A stretch of DNA of 64,000 bases from the NCBI GenBank assembly GCA_017436035.1, contig JAFSDV010000015.1:27616-91615 (forward strand). Reading direction: 5' to 3'. Positions within the stretch are counted from its first letter, which is position 1, and every line of letters begins with the position of its first letter. The stretch comes from Oscillospiraceae bacterium (lineage in GTDB: Bacteria > Bacillota > Clostridia > Oscillospirales > Oscillospiraceae). The notes beneath the pieces are model-generated. The model ran no database searches. It saw only the letters and a program-made list of their open reading frames with translations, and was not told where the DNA came from. Below are positions 54,380 to 62,820 of the stretch, in pieces. Position numbers and translations under genes: made by a program.

Positions 54380-54919
54380 ATGAATCAGGATATTAAACAG
54401 ATCCTTCTGACGGAAGAACAAATTCAGTCGAAGGTCCGGGAGCTGGCACAGCAGCTGTCTGAGGAATACGCCGGAAAGGATCCGGTTTTTGTGGGCGTGC
54501 TGAAAGGTGTTGTCATGTTTTTTTCGGATGTGGTGCGGAATGTGCAGATCCCGTGCCAGCTGGATTTTATGTGGATATCTTCCTACGGCAGCGGCACTAC
54601 CAGTGGCTCAATGAATGTGAAGAAGGACGTATCTGCGGATCTGAAGGGACGCCATGTTGTGATTCTGGAGGATATTTATGATACAGGAAATTCGCTGAAT
54701 TTTACCTATCATCATCTTCTGAGTAAAGAGCCTGCTTCTTTGAAGATCTGCACGCTGTTGGATAAGCCTGAACGCAGAAATCCGGCAGTAACCCTGAAGC
54801 CGGACTATGTGGGTTATGTGATCCCCAATGAATTTGTGGTAGGCTACGGACTGGATTACAATGAGCACTATCGTAACCTTCCTTATATCGGCGTGTTGAA
54901 GCCGGAAGTGTATCAATAA
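54380..54919 (+). CDS. hpt: Hypoxanthine phosphoribosyltransferase
   Basis: 179 residues. PRPP-binding loop VVILEDIYDTGNSLNFT, FVGVLKGVVMFFSDVV, WISSYGSGTTSG, and C-terminal LDKPERRNPAVTLKPDYVGYVIPNEFVVGYGLDY. Salvages hypoxanthine and guanine. tilS-hpt-ftsH is a conserved trio in Firmicutes. Confidence 0.96.
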   Translation: MNQDIKQILLTEEQIQSKVRELAQQLSEEYAGKDPVFVGVLKGVVMFFSDVVRNVQIPCQLDFMWISSYGSGTTSGSMNVKKDVSADLKGRHVVILEDIYDTGNSLNFTYHHLLSKEPASLKICTLLDKPERRNPAVTLKPDYVGYVIPNEFVVGYGLDYNEHYRNLPYIGVLKPEVYQ

Positions 54920-54945
54920 GCTCAAACCGTGAAGGAGAACTTGAT

Positions 54946-56817
54946 TTGAAAAAACGCAGAGTAATTGGCATTGGCGTGTATGTTCTGATCCTGCTTCTTG
55001 CATTTTCCTGGATGCTGGGACTGTTTGGAGACGGGCGAGATAACCTTGCATATTCTGAGGTCGTGTCTTTGTTCCAAAAAGAGCAGGTTAAAAGCTTTAT
55101 AGCAGAGGGCAACGATCTGTATTTGGAGCTGCATACGCCCTACAACGGCAAGCTGAAATTGCTTACCACAATTTCAAGCGCAGACGGATTCCGGCAGGAG
55201 CTGTGGGAGCTTTTGCAAAGTCAGGCGCAAAAGGGTGTGCTGGAAAGTTATGATTTTCTGCCCGCCGATGAAACAGGACCCTTTGACTACATCTTGCCTA
55301 TTGTGATCGCTGGGTTGGTACTGCTTCTGATTTGGATGTTTTTAGCCGGACGGGCAAATCATTCCAATCCGATGGCAGGTTTTGGGAAAGCCAAAACGCA
55401 AAATGGAACACCGGCGGGGAAGAAGATCACCTTTGATGATGTAGCGGGTGTGGATGAGGAAAAAGCGGAGCTGCAGGAGGTTGTGGATTTTCTGCGCAAT
55501 CCGGAGAAATTCACCCAGATCGGCGCAAAGATCCCCCACGGAATCCTGCTTGCCGGCCCTCCCGGTACAGGCAAGACTTTGCTTGCAAGGGCAGTTGCCG
55601 GTGAGGCGGATGTGCAGTTTTTGGCCATCTCCGGTTCTGATTTTATGGAGATGTATGTGGGTGTTGGCGCAAGCCGTGTCCGCGATCTGTTTGAACAGGC
55701 GAAAAAAATCGCGCCTGCAATCATTTTTATTGATGAGATCGATGCAGTTGGCAGAAAGCGCGGCTCCGGCTTGGGCGGCGGTCACGATGAGCGGGAGCAG
55801 ACGCTGAACCAGCTGCTCGTAGAAATGGACGGCTTTGGACGGACTGAGGGCGTGATTGTTTTAGCAGCCACCAACCGCCCGGATATTTTAGATCCGGCAC
55901 TGCTTCGACCCGGTCGTTTTGACCGACAGATCTATGTAGGCGCACCGGATGCCAAGGGTCGTGAAGAGATCTTGAAGGTCCACGCCAAGGACAAGAAGCT
56001 GGACGGTTCCGTGGATCTGCGGACCGTTGCGTTGGCAACCTCCGGATTTACCGGCGCGGACCTGAGTAACCTTCTCAATGAAGCGGCAATTATGGCAGCA
56101 AGAAGTGACCGTCCGGTGCTGAATATGCAGGACCTGAATGAAGCAATGATGAAGATCGTTGCCGGACCGGAGAAGCGCAACAGAGTGCGCCTGGAAAAGG
56201 ACCTGCGGCTGACTGCGATCCATGAAGCAGGTCACGCGGTTGCAATGCACAGCCTGCCGGATCATGATCCGGTTCACCAGATTTCCATCATCCCCCGAGG
56301 TCAGGCACTGGGTCTGACATGGACCCGTCCCACTGAGGACAGCACCCATTTGACCCGAAATGAAATGTACTGTCAGATCGTTGGTCTGCTGGGCGGACGG
56401 GTGGCAGAAGCGTTGTTCCTGCAGGATATCTCCACCGGTGCTTCCAACGATATTGACCGGGCCTCTAAGCTGGCGCGTGATATGGTTGGACGCTACGGAA
56501 TGTGTGAGGCGTTGGGTACTGTTTCCTATACCGGGGGCGATGAGCTGTTTATTGGCAGGGATTACCAAAGCACCAAGAGCTATTCTGAAAAGGTAGCCGG
56601 CACGATGGACGATCAAGTGAAGCAGCTGATCGATCGGGCTTACAAGCACTGCGAGGAGATCCTTCGTCGGGATGCGGATAAAATGAAGAAGGTCGTGGAA
56701 TTTCTGCTGGAGCACGAAACCATGACCGGCGCGCAATTTGCTCAGTGTATGGACGGAAAAGAAATTGAGATGGCATCCGACACTTCGTTATTTGACGCAT
56801 ATAACACAGAATCATAA
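54946..56817 (+). CDS. ftsH: ATP-dependent zinc metalloprotease FtsH
   Basis: 623 residues from TTG 54946 (then [12 protein letters not shown]), 9 nt after AAGGAG. Transmembrane helices ~5-25 and ~110-132 flank a small extracytoplasmic domain; AAA domain with Walker A GPPGTGKT (K210), [15 protein letters not shown] and the [23 protein letters not shown]; zinc site HEAGH (426-430). Degrades membrane and regulatory proteins. Last gene of the operon. Confidence 0.97.
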   Translation: MKKRRVIGIGVYVLILLLAFSWMLGLFGDGRDNLAYSEVVSLFQKEQVKSFIAEGNDLYLELHTPYNGKLKLLTTISSADGFRQELWELLQSQAQKGVLESYDFLPADETGPFDYILPIVIAGLVLLLIWMFLAGRANHSNPMAGFGKAKTQNGTPAGKKITFDDVAGVDEEKAELQEVVDFLRNPEKFTQIGAKIPHGILLAGPPGTGKTLLARAVAGEADVQFLAISGSDFMEMYVGVGASRVRDLFEQAKKIAPAIIFIDEIDAVGRKRGSGLGGGHDEREQTLNQLLVEMDGFGRTEGVIVLAATNRPDILDPALLRPGRFDRQIYVGAPDAKGREEILKVHAKDKKLDGSVDLRTVALATSGFTGADLSNLLNEAAIMAARSDRPVLNMQDLNEAMMKIVAGPEKRNRVRLEKDLRLTAIHEAGHAVAMHSLPDHDPVHQISIIPRGQALGLTWTRPTEDSTHLTRNEMYCQIVGLLGGRVAEALFLQDISTGASNDIDRASKLARDMVGRYGMCEALGTVSYTGGDELFIGRDYQSTKSYSEKVAGTMDDQVKQLIDRAYKHCEEILRRDADKMKKVVEFLLEHETMTGAQFAQCMDGKEIEMASDTSLFDAYNTES

Positions 56818-56820
56818 TTT

Positions 56821-56862
56821 ATCGGGGAGCAGCATCCGGTGGATGCCGCTCCCCGATTTTTT
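56821..56862 (+). terminator. Terminator of the gdpP-ftsH operon
   Basis: 17-bp stem ATCGGGGAGC(A)GCATCC / GGATGC(C)GCTCCCCGAT with one mismatch, loop GGT, tail TTTTT. Confidence 0.93.
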
Positions 56863-56866
56863 GCAG

Positions 56867-57541
56867 TTACAGTGCATAAAAATAGATGGCGATAAATTGA
56901 AGCAGGCTGCCTAAAACAACAAAGATGTGAAAAATGGCGTGGATCCAATGCCGTTTTGATCCAATACCGTACAGGATCGCGCCAATGGTGTAAACAATTC
57001 CGCCGGTAAGCAGGAACAGAAATCCCGGCATGGTCAGGACATCCAAAGCCTGCTCTAGAAAAAAGATGATACCCCAGCCCAAGACAATATAGCAGATCAT
57101 AGAAAATACCGTGTACTTTTTAAGGTCAATGGCTGTCAGCGTTGCGGCGAGGATCGCAAGTGCCCATTCTGCGGTTAGAAGACCCCAGCATAGTACAGGA
57201 TATTTTGGGAGAAATGCTGACAGAAGAATCGGTGTATACGTGCCGCAGATTAGAAAATAAATGGTGCAATGATCAATAACCTGCATAACTTTTTTACCTG
57301 TACCGGAGTGCAAGCCGTGATAGACGCTCGATACAGTATATAGAGCGATCATAGATGCGCCGTATATTGCAGAGCCGATCACACCGGGGATATTTCCGCT
57401 TCGGGCTGCGCGAATCACACAAAAAATAAGCACAAGAACACCCAACCCACCGCCCACAATGTGGGTGATCATATTCATAAGCTCCTCGCCGTTCGTATAA
57501 TTTGGCAGACAGCGGTCTGCCAGCTTGGTTCGTTTTTTCAT
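56867..57541 (-). CDS. Hemolysin III / YqfA (PAQR-like) membrane protein
   Basis: 224 residues, seven transmembrane helices. Family motifs: EELMNMITHIVGGGLGV, SVYHGLH, DHCTIYFLICGTYTP and HAIFHIFVVLGSLLQF; the three His positions plus Asp form the zinc site of PAQR-type hydrolases. Despite the name, most members are not proven hemolysins; a lipid-amidase-like role is suspected. Own promoter at 57571-57600. Confidence 0.9.
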   Translation of the reverse strand: MKKRTKLADRCLPNYTNGEELMNMITHIVGGGLGVLVLIFCVIRAARSGNIPGVIGSAIYGASMIALYTVSSVYHGLHSGTGKKVMQVIDHCTIYFLICGTYTPILLSAFLPKYPVLCWGLLTAEWALAILAATLTAIDLKKYTVFSMICYIVLGWGIIFFLEQALDVLTMPGFLFLLTGGIVYTIGAILYGIGSKRHWIHAIFHIFVVLGSLLQFIAIYFYAL

Positions 57542-57570
57542 AAAGTCACCGCCTGTATTAGAATGCTTGC

Positions 57571-57600
57571 ATTATAGCACAATCAACGCTGATATGTCCC
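57571..57600 (-). promoter_or_regulatory. Promoter of the hemolysin III gene
   Basis: Minus strand GGGACA (57600-57595), 18-nt spacer, TATAAT (57576-57571) with an extended TGC in front. Confidence 0.6.
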
Positions 57601-57639
57601 TACTGTTGAAAACGGACGCTCTCCCGGAAGAAGAATTGA

Positions 57640-57660
57640 CACTCTACAACTGGTAGAGTG
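57640..57660. promoter_or_regulatory. Perfect palindrome in the divergent hlyIII / CBS-gene region
   Basis: CACTCTAC-AACTG-GTAGAGTG, 8-bp arms and a 5-nt centre, no U tract on either strand, so a protein-binding operator is more likely than a terminator. It lies ~40 nt upstream of the hlyIII -35 box and ~100 nt upstream of the CBS-gene -10 box. Confidence 0.4.
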
Positions 57661-57755
57661 ACGCAACTTGTGCAAACTGCACAAAAACCGAAGTGAAAAT
57701 TTGGAACTGTAACAACTTATTTACAATAAATTTTCGTGCTTATTTCAGAAATCTA

Positions 57756-57764
57756 TGATATAAT
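57756..57764 (+). promoter_or_regulatory. Extended -10 promoter of the CBS-domain gene
   Basis: TGATATAAT (57756-57764); the -35 region (GTGCTT, 57736-57741) is poor, as expected for extended -10 promoters. Confidence 0.55.
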
Positions 57765-57813
57765 GGTACAGGCGGCAGGATGGCAGCCAATGTATTGCAG
57801 AAAAGGAGCGGCT

Positions 57814-58227
57814 ATGAATAATATTCTCTTCTTCCTGACACCGAAGGCTCTTTGTGCTTTCGTTTATGATGATTTTACAATTCGTCAGGCATTGGAAAAA
57901 ATGGAATCCGCAGGTTACGCAGCGTTACCGATACTTAGTAAGCATGGGGAATACAGGGGGACGTTGACAGAAGGCGATCTGCTATGGGCGTTGAAGAATA
58001 TGTGCTACATGGATATGCGGCAGGCGGAAGCCCGGCGTATTATGGAGATCAACAGAAGAAAAGATCATGTTCCGGTTCGTGTGACCACGACCATGTACGA
58101 TCTGGTCCAGCGGGCCAGCTCTCAGAATTTTGTTCCGGTGGTGGATGATAAGGATACATTTATCGGGATCGTGACCCGAAGCGCCATCATTAAATATTGT
58201 TCAGAGCACTTATTTCCGGAAGATTGA
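57814..58227 (+). CDS. CBS-pair protein, DarB/CbpB-like
   Basis: 137 residues from ATG 57814 after AAAAGGAG; the longer frame from 57736 spans the promoter. Two CBS motifs: DDFTIRQALEKMESAGYAALPIL...GTLTEGDLLWAL and VTTTMYDLVQRASSQNFVPVVDD...GIVTRSAII. Stand-alone CBS pairs of this size in Firmicutes include the c-di-AMP receptors DarB (YkuL) and CbpB, whose layout it resembles. c-di-AMP binding is inferred; AMP or ATP are alternatives. Confidence 0.8.
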   Translation: MNNILFFLTPKALCAFVYDDFTIRQALEKMESAGYAALPILSKHGEYRGTLTEGDLLWALKNMCYMDMRQAEARRIMEINRRKDHVPVRVTTTMYDLVQRASSQNFVPVVDDKDTFIGIVTRSAIIKYCSEHLFPED

Positions 58228-58230
58228 TGT

Positions 58231-58259
58231 AACCGCCGCCCCCAGTGGGCGGCGGTTTT
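58231..58259 (+). terminator. Terminator of the CBS-domain gene
   Basis: Perfect 11-bp stem AACCGCCGCCC / GGGCGGCGGTT, loop CCAGT, short T tract. Confidence 0.85.
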
Positions 58260-58265
58260 CCGGTA

Positions 58266-58294
58266 TTGAAAAATAGCTGTGAATCTGTTAAAAT
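58266..58294 (+). promoter_or_regulatory. Promoter of the XRE operon
   Basis: TTGAAA (58266-58271), 17-nt spacer, TAAAAT (58289-58294), 28 nt before the ATG at 58322. Confidence 0.65.
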
Positions 58295-58321
58295 ATACAA
58301 AAGTATTTTTGGAGGACCTGT

Positions 58322-58972
58322 ATGAACGACGAGAAACTGAAGTATCAACTCGGCGCGAATATTGTTTTATACCGCAAGCGAATTGGTTTAACCCAGGCAG
58401 GCTTGGCGGAGAAGCTGAGCTACTCTGATAAGGCTGTGTCCAAATGGGAGCGGGGAGAATCTGTTCCGGATGTGCTGACGCTGGTGCAGCTGGCGGAACT
58501 GTTCGGTGTTACGGTGAACGACCTGCTGCTGGACCCTGACGCATTGCCGGAGCACACCTCAAAGGTTGAAAAGGTCATGGAAAAGGCAGTGGAAAAGACT
58601 CTGAAGCGCAAGGCAGACAAGGGAATCATTTTGGGGCTTTCCACAGTGCTTGTTTGGTTTGTGGCACTGCTGATCTTTGTAGTGCTTTCTACGATCGGAC
58701 TGCCTAAAAGCTGGATCGCGTTTTTCTATGCAATACCGGCCAATGCTATTGTGCTGTTGACACTTCGATCTGCGTGGCACGATTTTCGTTGGAATCGGTT
58801 GCTGGTCTCCGCAATCATGTGGGGCTCACTGCTGAGCATCCATGTAACACTGTTGGTCTTCTTTAATTTTAACGCATGGAAGATCTTTTTGCTGGGAATA
58901 CCCGGTCAGATTGCTGTTTTTTTGTGGTTTCGGATGTTCCGTCCCGCAGACAAGGAGATAGACAATGGATAA
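58322..58972 (+). CDS. XRE-family HTH protein with C-terminal membrane domain
   Basis: 216 residues. N-terminal Cro/CI helix-turn-helix (~10-65: RKRIGLTQAGLAEKLSYSDKAVSKWERG), a short helical linker, then four transmembrane helices (~100-205). Membrane-bound XRE regulators of this kind are common in Firmicutes and may sense envelope stress; target genes unknown. Preceded by GGAGGACC. The last codons overlap the cyclo-ligase by 8 nt. Confidence 0.87.
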   Translation: MNDEKLKYQLGANIVLYRKRIGLTQAGLAEKLSYSDKAVSKWERGESVPDVLTLVQLAELFGVTVNDLLLDPDALPEHTSKVEKVMEKAVEKTLKRKADKGIILGLSTVLVWFVALLIFVVLSTIGLPKSWIAFFYAIPANAIVLLTLRSAWHDFRWNRLLVSAIMWGSLLSIHVTLLVFFNFNAWKIFLLGIPGQIAVFLWFRMFRPADKEIDNG

Positions 58973-59498
58973 GAAGACTCTGCGTCAACAGATCCGGGAA
59001 CTGAAACGGGGAATGACACTGGAGCAGATCAGTCAGGCGAGTGCCCGGCTGATGGAGGCGTTTATCAATACGTCCCAGTATAAAGAGGCGAAGAGTATTT
59101 ACGGATACCTGCCTTATAATCAGGAGGTCCGCACATGGTCCATTTTGGAGCGGGCGCTTCAGGACGGTAAGCGAGTGGCTGTTCCGAAGATCTATGGCGA
59201 TGATATGAGGTTTATATATTTATCAGATCTGTCACAGGTGGAGAAGGGTTTTGGAGGAATCCCGGAGCCTGTTGGAGATGGACCTGTCGCAGATGACCGG
59301 ACTGCCCTGGTGCTGATGCCGGGATTGGCATTTACAAAAGACGGAGATCGGATGGGTTACGGCGGTGGCTATTATGACCGCTTTTTGGCGAATGAGCCGG
59401 CACATCCAACGGTTGCTTTGTGCTACGATTTTCAAATCGTAGAGCATATACCCACAGAAGATTATGACGTACCGGTAGATCTGGTGCTGTGGGCTTAA
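58965..59498 (+). CDS. 5-formyltetrahydrofolate cyclo-ligase
   Basis: 177 residues. ATP-binding lysine-rich N-terminus (DKKTLRQQIRELKRGM), YLPYNQEVRTW, and the signature MPGLAFTKDGDRMGYGGGYYDRFL. Converts 5-formyl-THF to methenyl-THF, returning C1 units to the folate pool. Functionally linked with metF in this window but far apart on the map. Confidence 0.95.
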   Translation: MDKKTLRQQIRELKRGMTLEQISQASARLMEAFINTSQYKEAKSIYGYLPYNQEVRTWSILERALQDGKRVAVPKIYGDDMRFIYLSDLSQVEKGFGGIPEPVGDGPVADDRTALVLMPGLAFTKDGDRMGYGGGYYDRFLANEPAHPTVALCYDFQIVEHIPTEDYDVPVDLVLWA

Positions 59499-59508
59499 GG
59501 AGAAAGAC

Positions 59509-60069
59509 ATGGAATATATTGCAGTATTGCTTGTTGCGGCACTGGTGTTCGGTGCGTGCTGCCTGATCGATTTGGGATTTCGGAAGCTGTTCCGCAATCA
59601 GCAGGAGCATAGAAGCGGACTGGCAGTTCGGTTGAATAAAAAATACGGATCGATCGGGTTGATTCTTGCGGTGCTTGGCATTGCGGCGCTGTTTGAGGGA
59701 GGCTGGGTGCTGGTTACAGGCGGCTGTCTTCTTGTTGCGCTGGGTATCGGACTGGTGGTCTACTATATGACCTTCGGCGTGTTTTACGATACAGACAGTT
59801 TTGTGCTCACCACCTTTGGAAAACGCAGCCGGACTTATGCTTATAAGGATATTCAGGCACAGCAGCTATACAACAGCTATGGCAGCGTGGTGATCGAGCT
59901 GTATATGACAGATGGACGGACGGCACAGCTTCAGACGGGAATGGTTGGAGCCTGTGATTTTTTAGACTATGCAGCTGCCGCGTGGCAAAGACAGACCGGA
60001 CGGAAGCAGGAGGACTGCGGGTTTTATGATCCGCAGAACAGCTGCTGGTTTCCGCCTGTGGAGGGATGA
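59509..60069 (+). CDS. Membrane protein with PH-like C-terminal domain, function unknown
   Basis: 186 residues. One N-terminal helix (~3-24), two more (~48-66 and ~68-88), then a beta-rich segment (FYDTDSFVLTTFGKRSRTYAYKDIQAQQLY) reminiscent of bacterial PH-like (YdbT/YcxB type) domains. Tail contains CGFYDPQNSCWFPP. No specific family recognised. AAGGAG ribosome site; operon position between the cyclo-ligase and the DUF1643 gene. Confidence 0.72.
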   Translation: MEYIAVLLVAALVFGACCLIDLGFRKLFRNQQEHRSGLAVRLNKKYGSIGLILAVLGIAALFEGGWVLVTGGCLLVALGIGLVVYYMTFGVFYDTDSFVLTTFGKRSRTYAYKDIQAQQLYNSYGSVVIELYMTDGRTAQLQTGMVGACDFLDYAAAAWQRQTGRKQEDCGFYDPQNSCWFPPVEG

Positions 60070-60071
60070 CT

Positions 60072-60704
60072 ATGCACATTCCAAAGGGATCTACCGCACA
60101 GCTGGAATTGGTTGGATTTGAGGAGGCGTTGAAGGCTTCCAATAGGACCAATCCGGATTATGATGTTGAAAAGTGGCTGTATGTTCCGAGTGTTTATTCG
60201 GAATACCGTTACATATTAGGCACAAGAGGGAAAAATCCCCTGATCTGCATCGGGATCAATCCATCTACGGCACAGCCGGAGGATTTGGACAATACCCTTA
60301 AATCTGTGGAACGGATTGCGCTGGGAAATGGTTTTGACAGCTTTTTGATGTTTAATGTGTATGCCCAGCGGGCAACGGATCCGGATCATATGGAAAAGGT
60401 CTGTAATTTACAGCTGCACCGGGAGAATCTGAAAGCCTTTCGCTATATTCTTTCCATCTCCAAAGCCCCTGCTGTTTGGGCGGCGTGGGGAACGATCATA
60501 GAAAAGCGGGATTACCTTTCTAAATGTGTGCAGGATATGGTCAGGGAGGGTGAATCCTTTGGGGCGCAATGGTATTGCGCCGGAAGGTTAAGCAAAAAGG
60601 GACATCCCCATCATCCTCTGTACTTGCGAAAGGATGAAAAGTTGAGACCCTTTGATGTAAAGGGATATCTGAAGGAGGTTTCAGATGGTTGGAAATCAAT
60701 GTGA
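60072..60704 (+). CDS. DUF1643 family protein
   Basis: 210 residues from ATG 60072, 6 nt after GGAGGG; the ATG at 60066 abuts that site. Core motif LICIGINPSTAQPEDLDNTLKSVERIA, FLMFNVYAQRATDP, WAAWGTIIEKR and a final GHPHHPLYLRKDEKLRPFD, typical of DUF1643. Soluble; possibly nucleotide- or nucleic-acid-binding (its GINPS motif recalls uracil-DNA glycosylases), but no activity is established. Confidence 0.85.
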   Translation: MHIPKGSTAQLELVGFEEALKASNRTNPDYDVEKWLYVPSVYSEYRYILGTRGKNPLICIGINPSTAQPEDLDNTLKSVERIALGNGFDSFLMFNVYAQRATDPDHMEKVCNLQLHRENLKAFRYILSISKAPAVWAAWGTIIEKRDYLSKCVQDMVREGESFGAQWYCAGRLSKKGHPHHPLYLRKDEKLRPFDVKGYLKEVSDGWKSM

Positions 60705-60861
60705 AACCTGCTGGTATTATGATTACGATGAAGAATATGATGAATACTACTGCTTGATGGATCTGGATGAAGACGAGGTGTATCGAATCCGAACGTCCAA
60801 CAGCAGCCATTGTCCTTATTACAGGCAAGGCGATGAATACTATCTGGCAAGGAGACAGTAA
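60685..60861 (+). CDS. Small four-cysteine protein (DUF6472-like), 58 residues
   Basis: ATG 60685 follows GAAGGAGG and overlaps the end of the DUF1643 gene by 20 nt. Starts MVGNQCETCWYYDYDEEYDE; cysteines C6, C9, C23 and C43 in C-x2-C...C...C spacing suggest a zinc or Fe-S knuckle, with a very acidic Tyr/Asp/Glu stretch between. It matches what I recall of DUF6472, small proteins common in Clostridia. The lipoprotein GTG starts 1 nt after its stop, so it is fully embedded in the operon. Confidence 0.8.
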   Translation: MVGNQCETCWYYDYDEEYDEYYCLMDLDEDEVYRIRTSNSSHCPYYRQGDEYYLARRQ

Positions 60862-60862
60862 G

Positions 60863-62638
60863 GTGAAAAAAGCGTTTGTGATTGTATTGTGCCTGCTGCT
60901 AAGTGCGTGCGGCGCAAATACAGGAGATATGGAGTCGTCTGAAAGCACACAGATGGACCAAGGTGGTTTGTATGACCCCGGTCATGTGCTGGAGCAGCAG
61001 ACACAGGGCGCGGTGCAGGTGTATCCTTTGGGAGAGCTTCGCTGCACAGGTATGACCTCGGTGGGTAATAAGCTGCTGCTTATACGCGATGGTCATGAGC
61101 TTGTGCTTCTTGACAGAGAATACTGCCAAACTGCCGCGATGTTGGATTTGGAAAAGCCGCTGAGCATCGCAGGTATGGGATTTACGGTTGCGGATACCGG
61201 CGTTGCCTATTATGATGAAGCGACTAAGAAGATTGTGCGGCTGAACCCCATTCTTCAAAAAAGCGCAGAGTATGCGCTGCCTGACGATGTGGTGGGCGTT
61301 CCCGCGATCAGTCTAGGAAGTCAGGAGATTTATTACCGCACACAGCAGGAGCTGCGTGCGCTGAGCATGCAGACCGGCATTTCACGGCTGCTTTGGAATT
61401 TTGGCGATACTGACATGGAGCTTACCGGCACGCATTTTGACGGTTCGGTGCTGGTTTGCCGCGTTACGGACAGTGCCGGCACACAGAAAATGCTGTATTT
61501 GTCTGCCCAAACAGGACAGACCCTGAGTGAAGATCAGGCGCTTTACGGACTGCAATCCTACGAGGATGCATATTTTGTCCAGCGAAAAGACGGACAGGTG
61601 ACACAGCGGATCTTCGGCGTGAAGGACGAAGTTCCCAAGAGCCTGAACTTGGAAGGCGAGGACGGAAGCTTGGTTGCTGCGCTGCGGCAGAACGGCGTGG
61701 TCCGGTATAACGCTGAGGAGGATGGTCTGCACCTGTGGTTTTACGATCTAAGTTCAGGGAAGAATACTTCTGCGGTAACGCTGACCGGCGTATCCAATCC
61801 GGAAATATGGTATTCAGACGGTCAGTATCTGTGGATCATTGCTTATGAGCAGGACAAACAGATGCTTTACCGATGGGAAGTGCAGGGGTCTGCCCTTGCA
61901 GAAGAAACGGTCTATACCGGTCCGCTGTTTACATATCAGAACCCTGACAGCGCAGGATTGAAGCAGCTGCAGGATCGGGTTGACGCAATGAACCGGAAAT
62001 ACGGAGTTCAGGTTTGTATTTGGCAGGATGCGCTGAAGCAGACCGGCGGCTATTCCATAACCGGAGAGCATCAAATCGTACCTATTGCATCCATGCTGGA
62101 TCGGCTGGAGGAAGCATTAGCATTATTCCCGAATGATTTTCTGAAGCAAACGGTGGAAGCAGGAAGCGTCCGGGTATGCGTGGTACGGGAAGTTGAGGGC
62201 GCGGATTTTGCGCAGTTTTGGGCAGATGGTAATTGCAACATCGCCATTTCTCTAAATGCGGACGTAGCTTCTGCGTTCATCCGGGGGCTGGCCTACGGTG
62301 TGGACAGCCATGTGATGGGCAACAGCCGGGATTTTGATACCTGGAAGGATCTGAATCCAAAGGGATTCACATACGGACAGATCAAGGATCAGTATTTGGA
62401 TGGAGAAAACCGGGCGTTTGTTGACACCGAAGCGATGAAAAACCCCTATGAGGACCGCAGTCGAATGATTGCCTCTGCCATGATGGAGGGTAATGAAGCT
62501 GTGTTCACCTCCAAGATTATGCAAAATAAGCTTCTGCGGATCTGTCAGGGAATCCGGGAAGCGTACGGCTTGGAAAAGAGCAAAGAGACCTACTTCTGGG
62601 AACAGTATTTGAACCAATCTCTGGCATATACAAAATAA
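60863..62638 (+). CDS. Lipoprotein with inactive-looking zinc-metallopeptidase-like domain
   Basis: 591 residues from GTG 60863 (then KKAFVIVLCLLLSACGAN); upstream frames overlap the four-cysteine gene. Lipobox LSAC with C16 as lipid attachment site, so outer-face membrane lipoprotein. Residues ~40-350 look like a beta-propeller (repeated LDL..PLS, YYDE, WYSDGQYLW units). The C-terminal ~220 residues follow the layout of secreted putative zinc metallopeptidases: LALFPNDFLKQ, then FDTWKDLNPKGFTYG, FVDTEAMKNPYEDRSRM and LLRICQGIREAYG. At the place of the usual HExxH helix it reads FIRGLAYGVD (472-481), so zinc catalysis is unlikely. Confidence 0.75.
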   Translation: MKKAFVIVLCLLLSACGANTGDMESSESTQMDQGGLYDPGHVLEQQTQGAVQVYPLGELRCTGMTSVGNKLLLIRDGHELVLLDREYCQTAAMLDLEKPLSIAGMGFTVADTGVAYYDEATKKIVRLNPILQKSAEYALPDDVVGVPAISLGSQEIYYRTQQELRALSMQTGISRLLWNFGDTDMELTGTHFDGSVLVCRVTDSAGTQKMLYLSAQTGQTLSEDQALYGLQSYEDAYFVQRKDGQVTQRIFGVKDEVPKSLNLEGEDGSLVAALRQNGVVRYNAEEDGLHLWFYDLSSGKNTSAVTLTGVSNPEIWYSDGQYLWIIAYEQDKQMLYRWEVQGSALAEETVYTGPLFTYQNPDSAGLKQLQDRVDAMNRKYGVQVCIWQDALKQTGGYSITGEHQIVPIASMLDRLEEALALFPNDFLKQTVEAGSVRVCVVREVEGADFAQFWADGNCNIAISLNADVASAFIRGLAYGVDSHVMGNSRDFDTWKDLNPKGFTYGQIKDQYLDGENRAFVDTEAMKNPYEDRSRMIASAMMEGNEAVFTSKIMQNKLLRICQGIREAYGLEKSKETYFWEQYLNQSLAYTK

Positions 62639-62641
62639 GAA

Positions 62642-62673
62642 AAGCCCTCGATACTGAACGGTATCGAGGGCTT
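62642..62673. terminator. Hairpin after the lipoprotein gene
   Basis: Perfect 13-bp stem AAGCCCTCGATAC / GTATCGAGGGCTT, loop TGAACG. The plus-strand tail is poor in T, but the minus strand reads TTTTCTTATTTT after it. The CCTCGATAC arms recur in the hairpin at 62776. Confidence 0.65.
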
Positions 62674-62739
62674 AAATTGTGTCAAGAAAACCACCAGCGG
62701 ATCGCCGCCCTTACATCTAATAAAAAATGATTTTAAGGG

Positions 62740-62766
62740 GCATTGCAGTATTTGCAATGCTTTTTT
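62740..62766 (+). terminator. Rho-independent terminator on the plus strand
   Basis: Perfect 8-bp stem GCATTGCA / TGCAATGC, loop GTATT, then TTTTTT; the effective end of the XRE-lipoprotein operon. Confidence 0.8.
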
Positions 62767-62770
62767 GCAT

Positions 62771-62804
62771 AAAAAGACCTCGATACCGTTTTGGTATCGA
62801 GGTC
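62771..62804 (-). terminator. Terminator of the GGGtGRT gene
   Basis: On the minus strand: perfect 12-bp stem GACCTCGATACC / GGTATCGAGGTC, loop AAAAC, tail TTTTT, 16 nt after the stop codon. Confidence 0.93.
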
Positions 62805-62820
62805 AAATTGTTTAGAATGA

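Noticed and set aside
57636-57664. TTGACA overlapping the palindrome as a -35 box
   Set aside because: No -10-like hexamer at 15-19 nt; the real -10 lies ~100 nt downstream.
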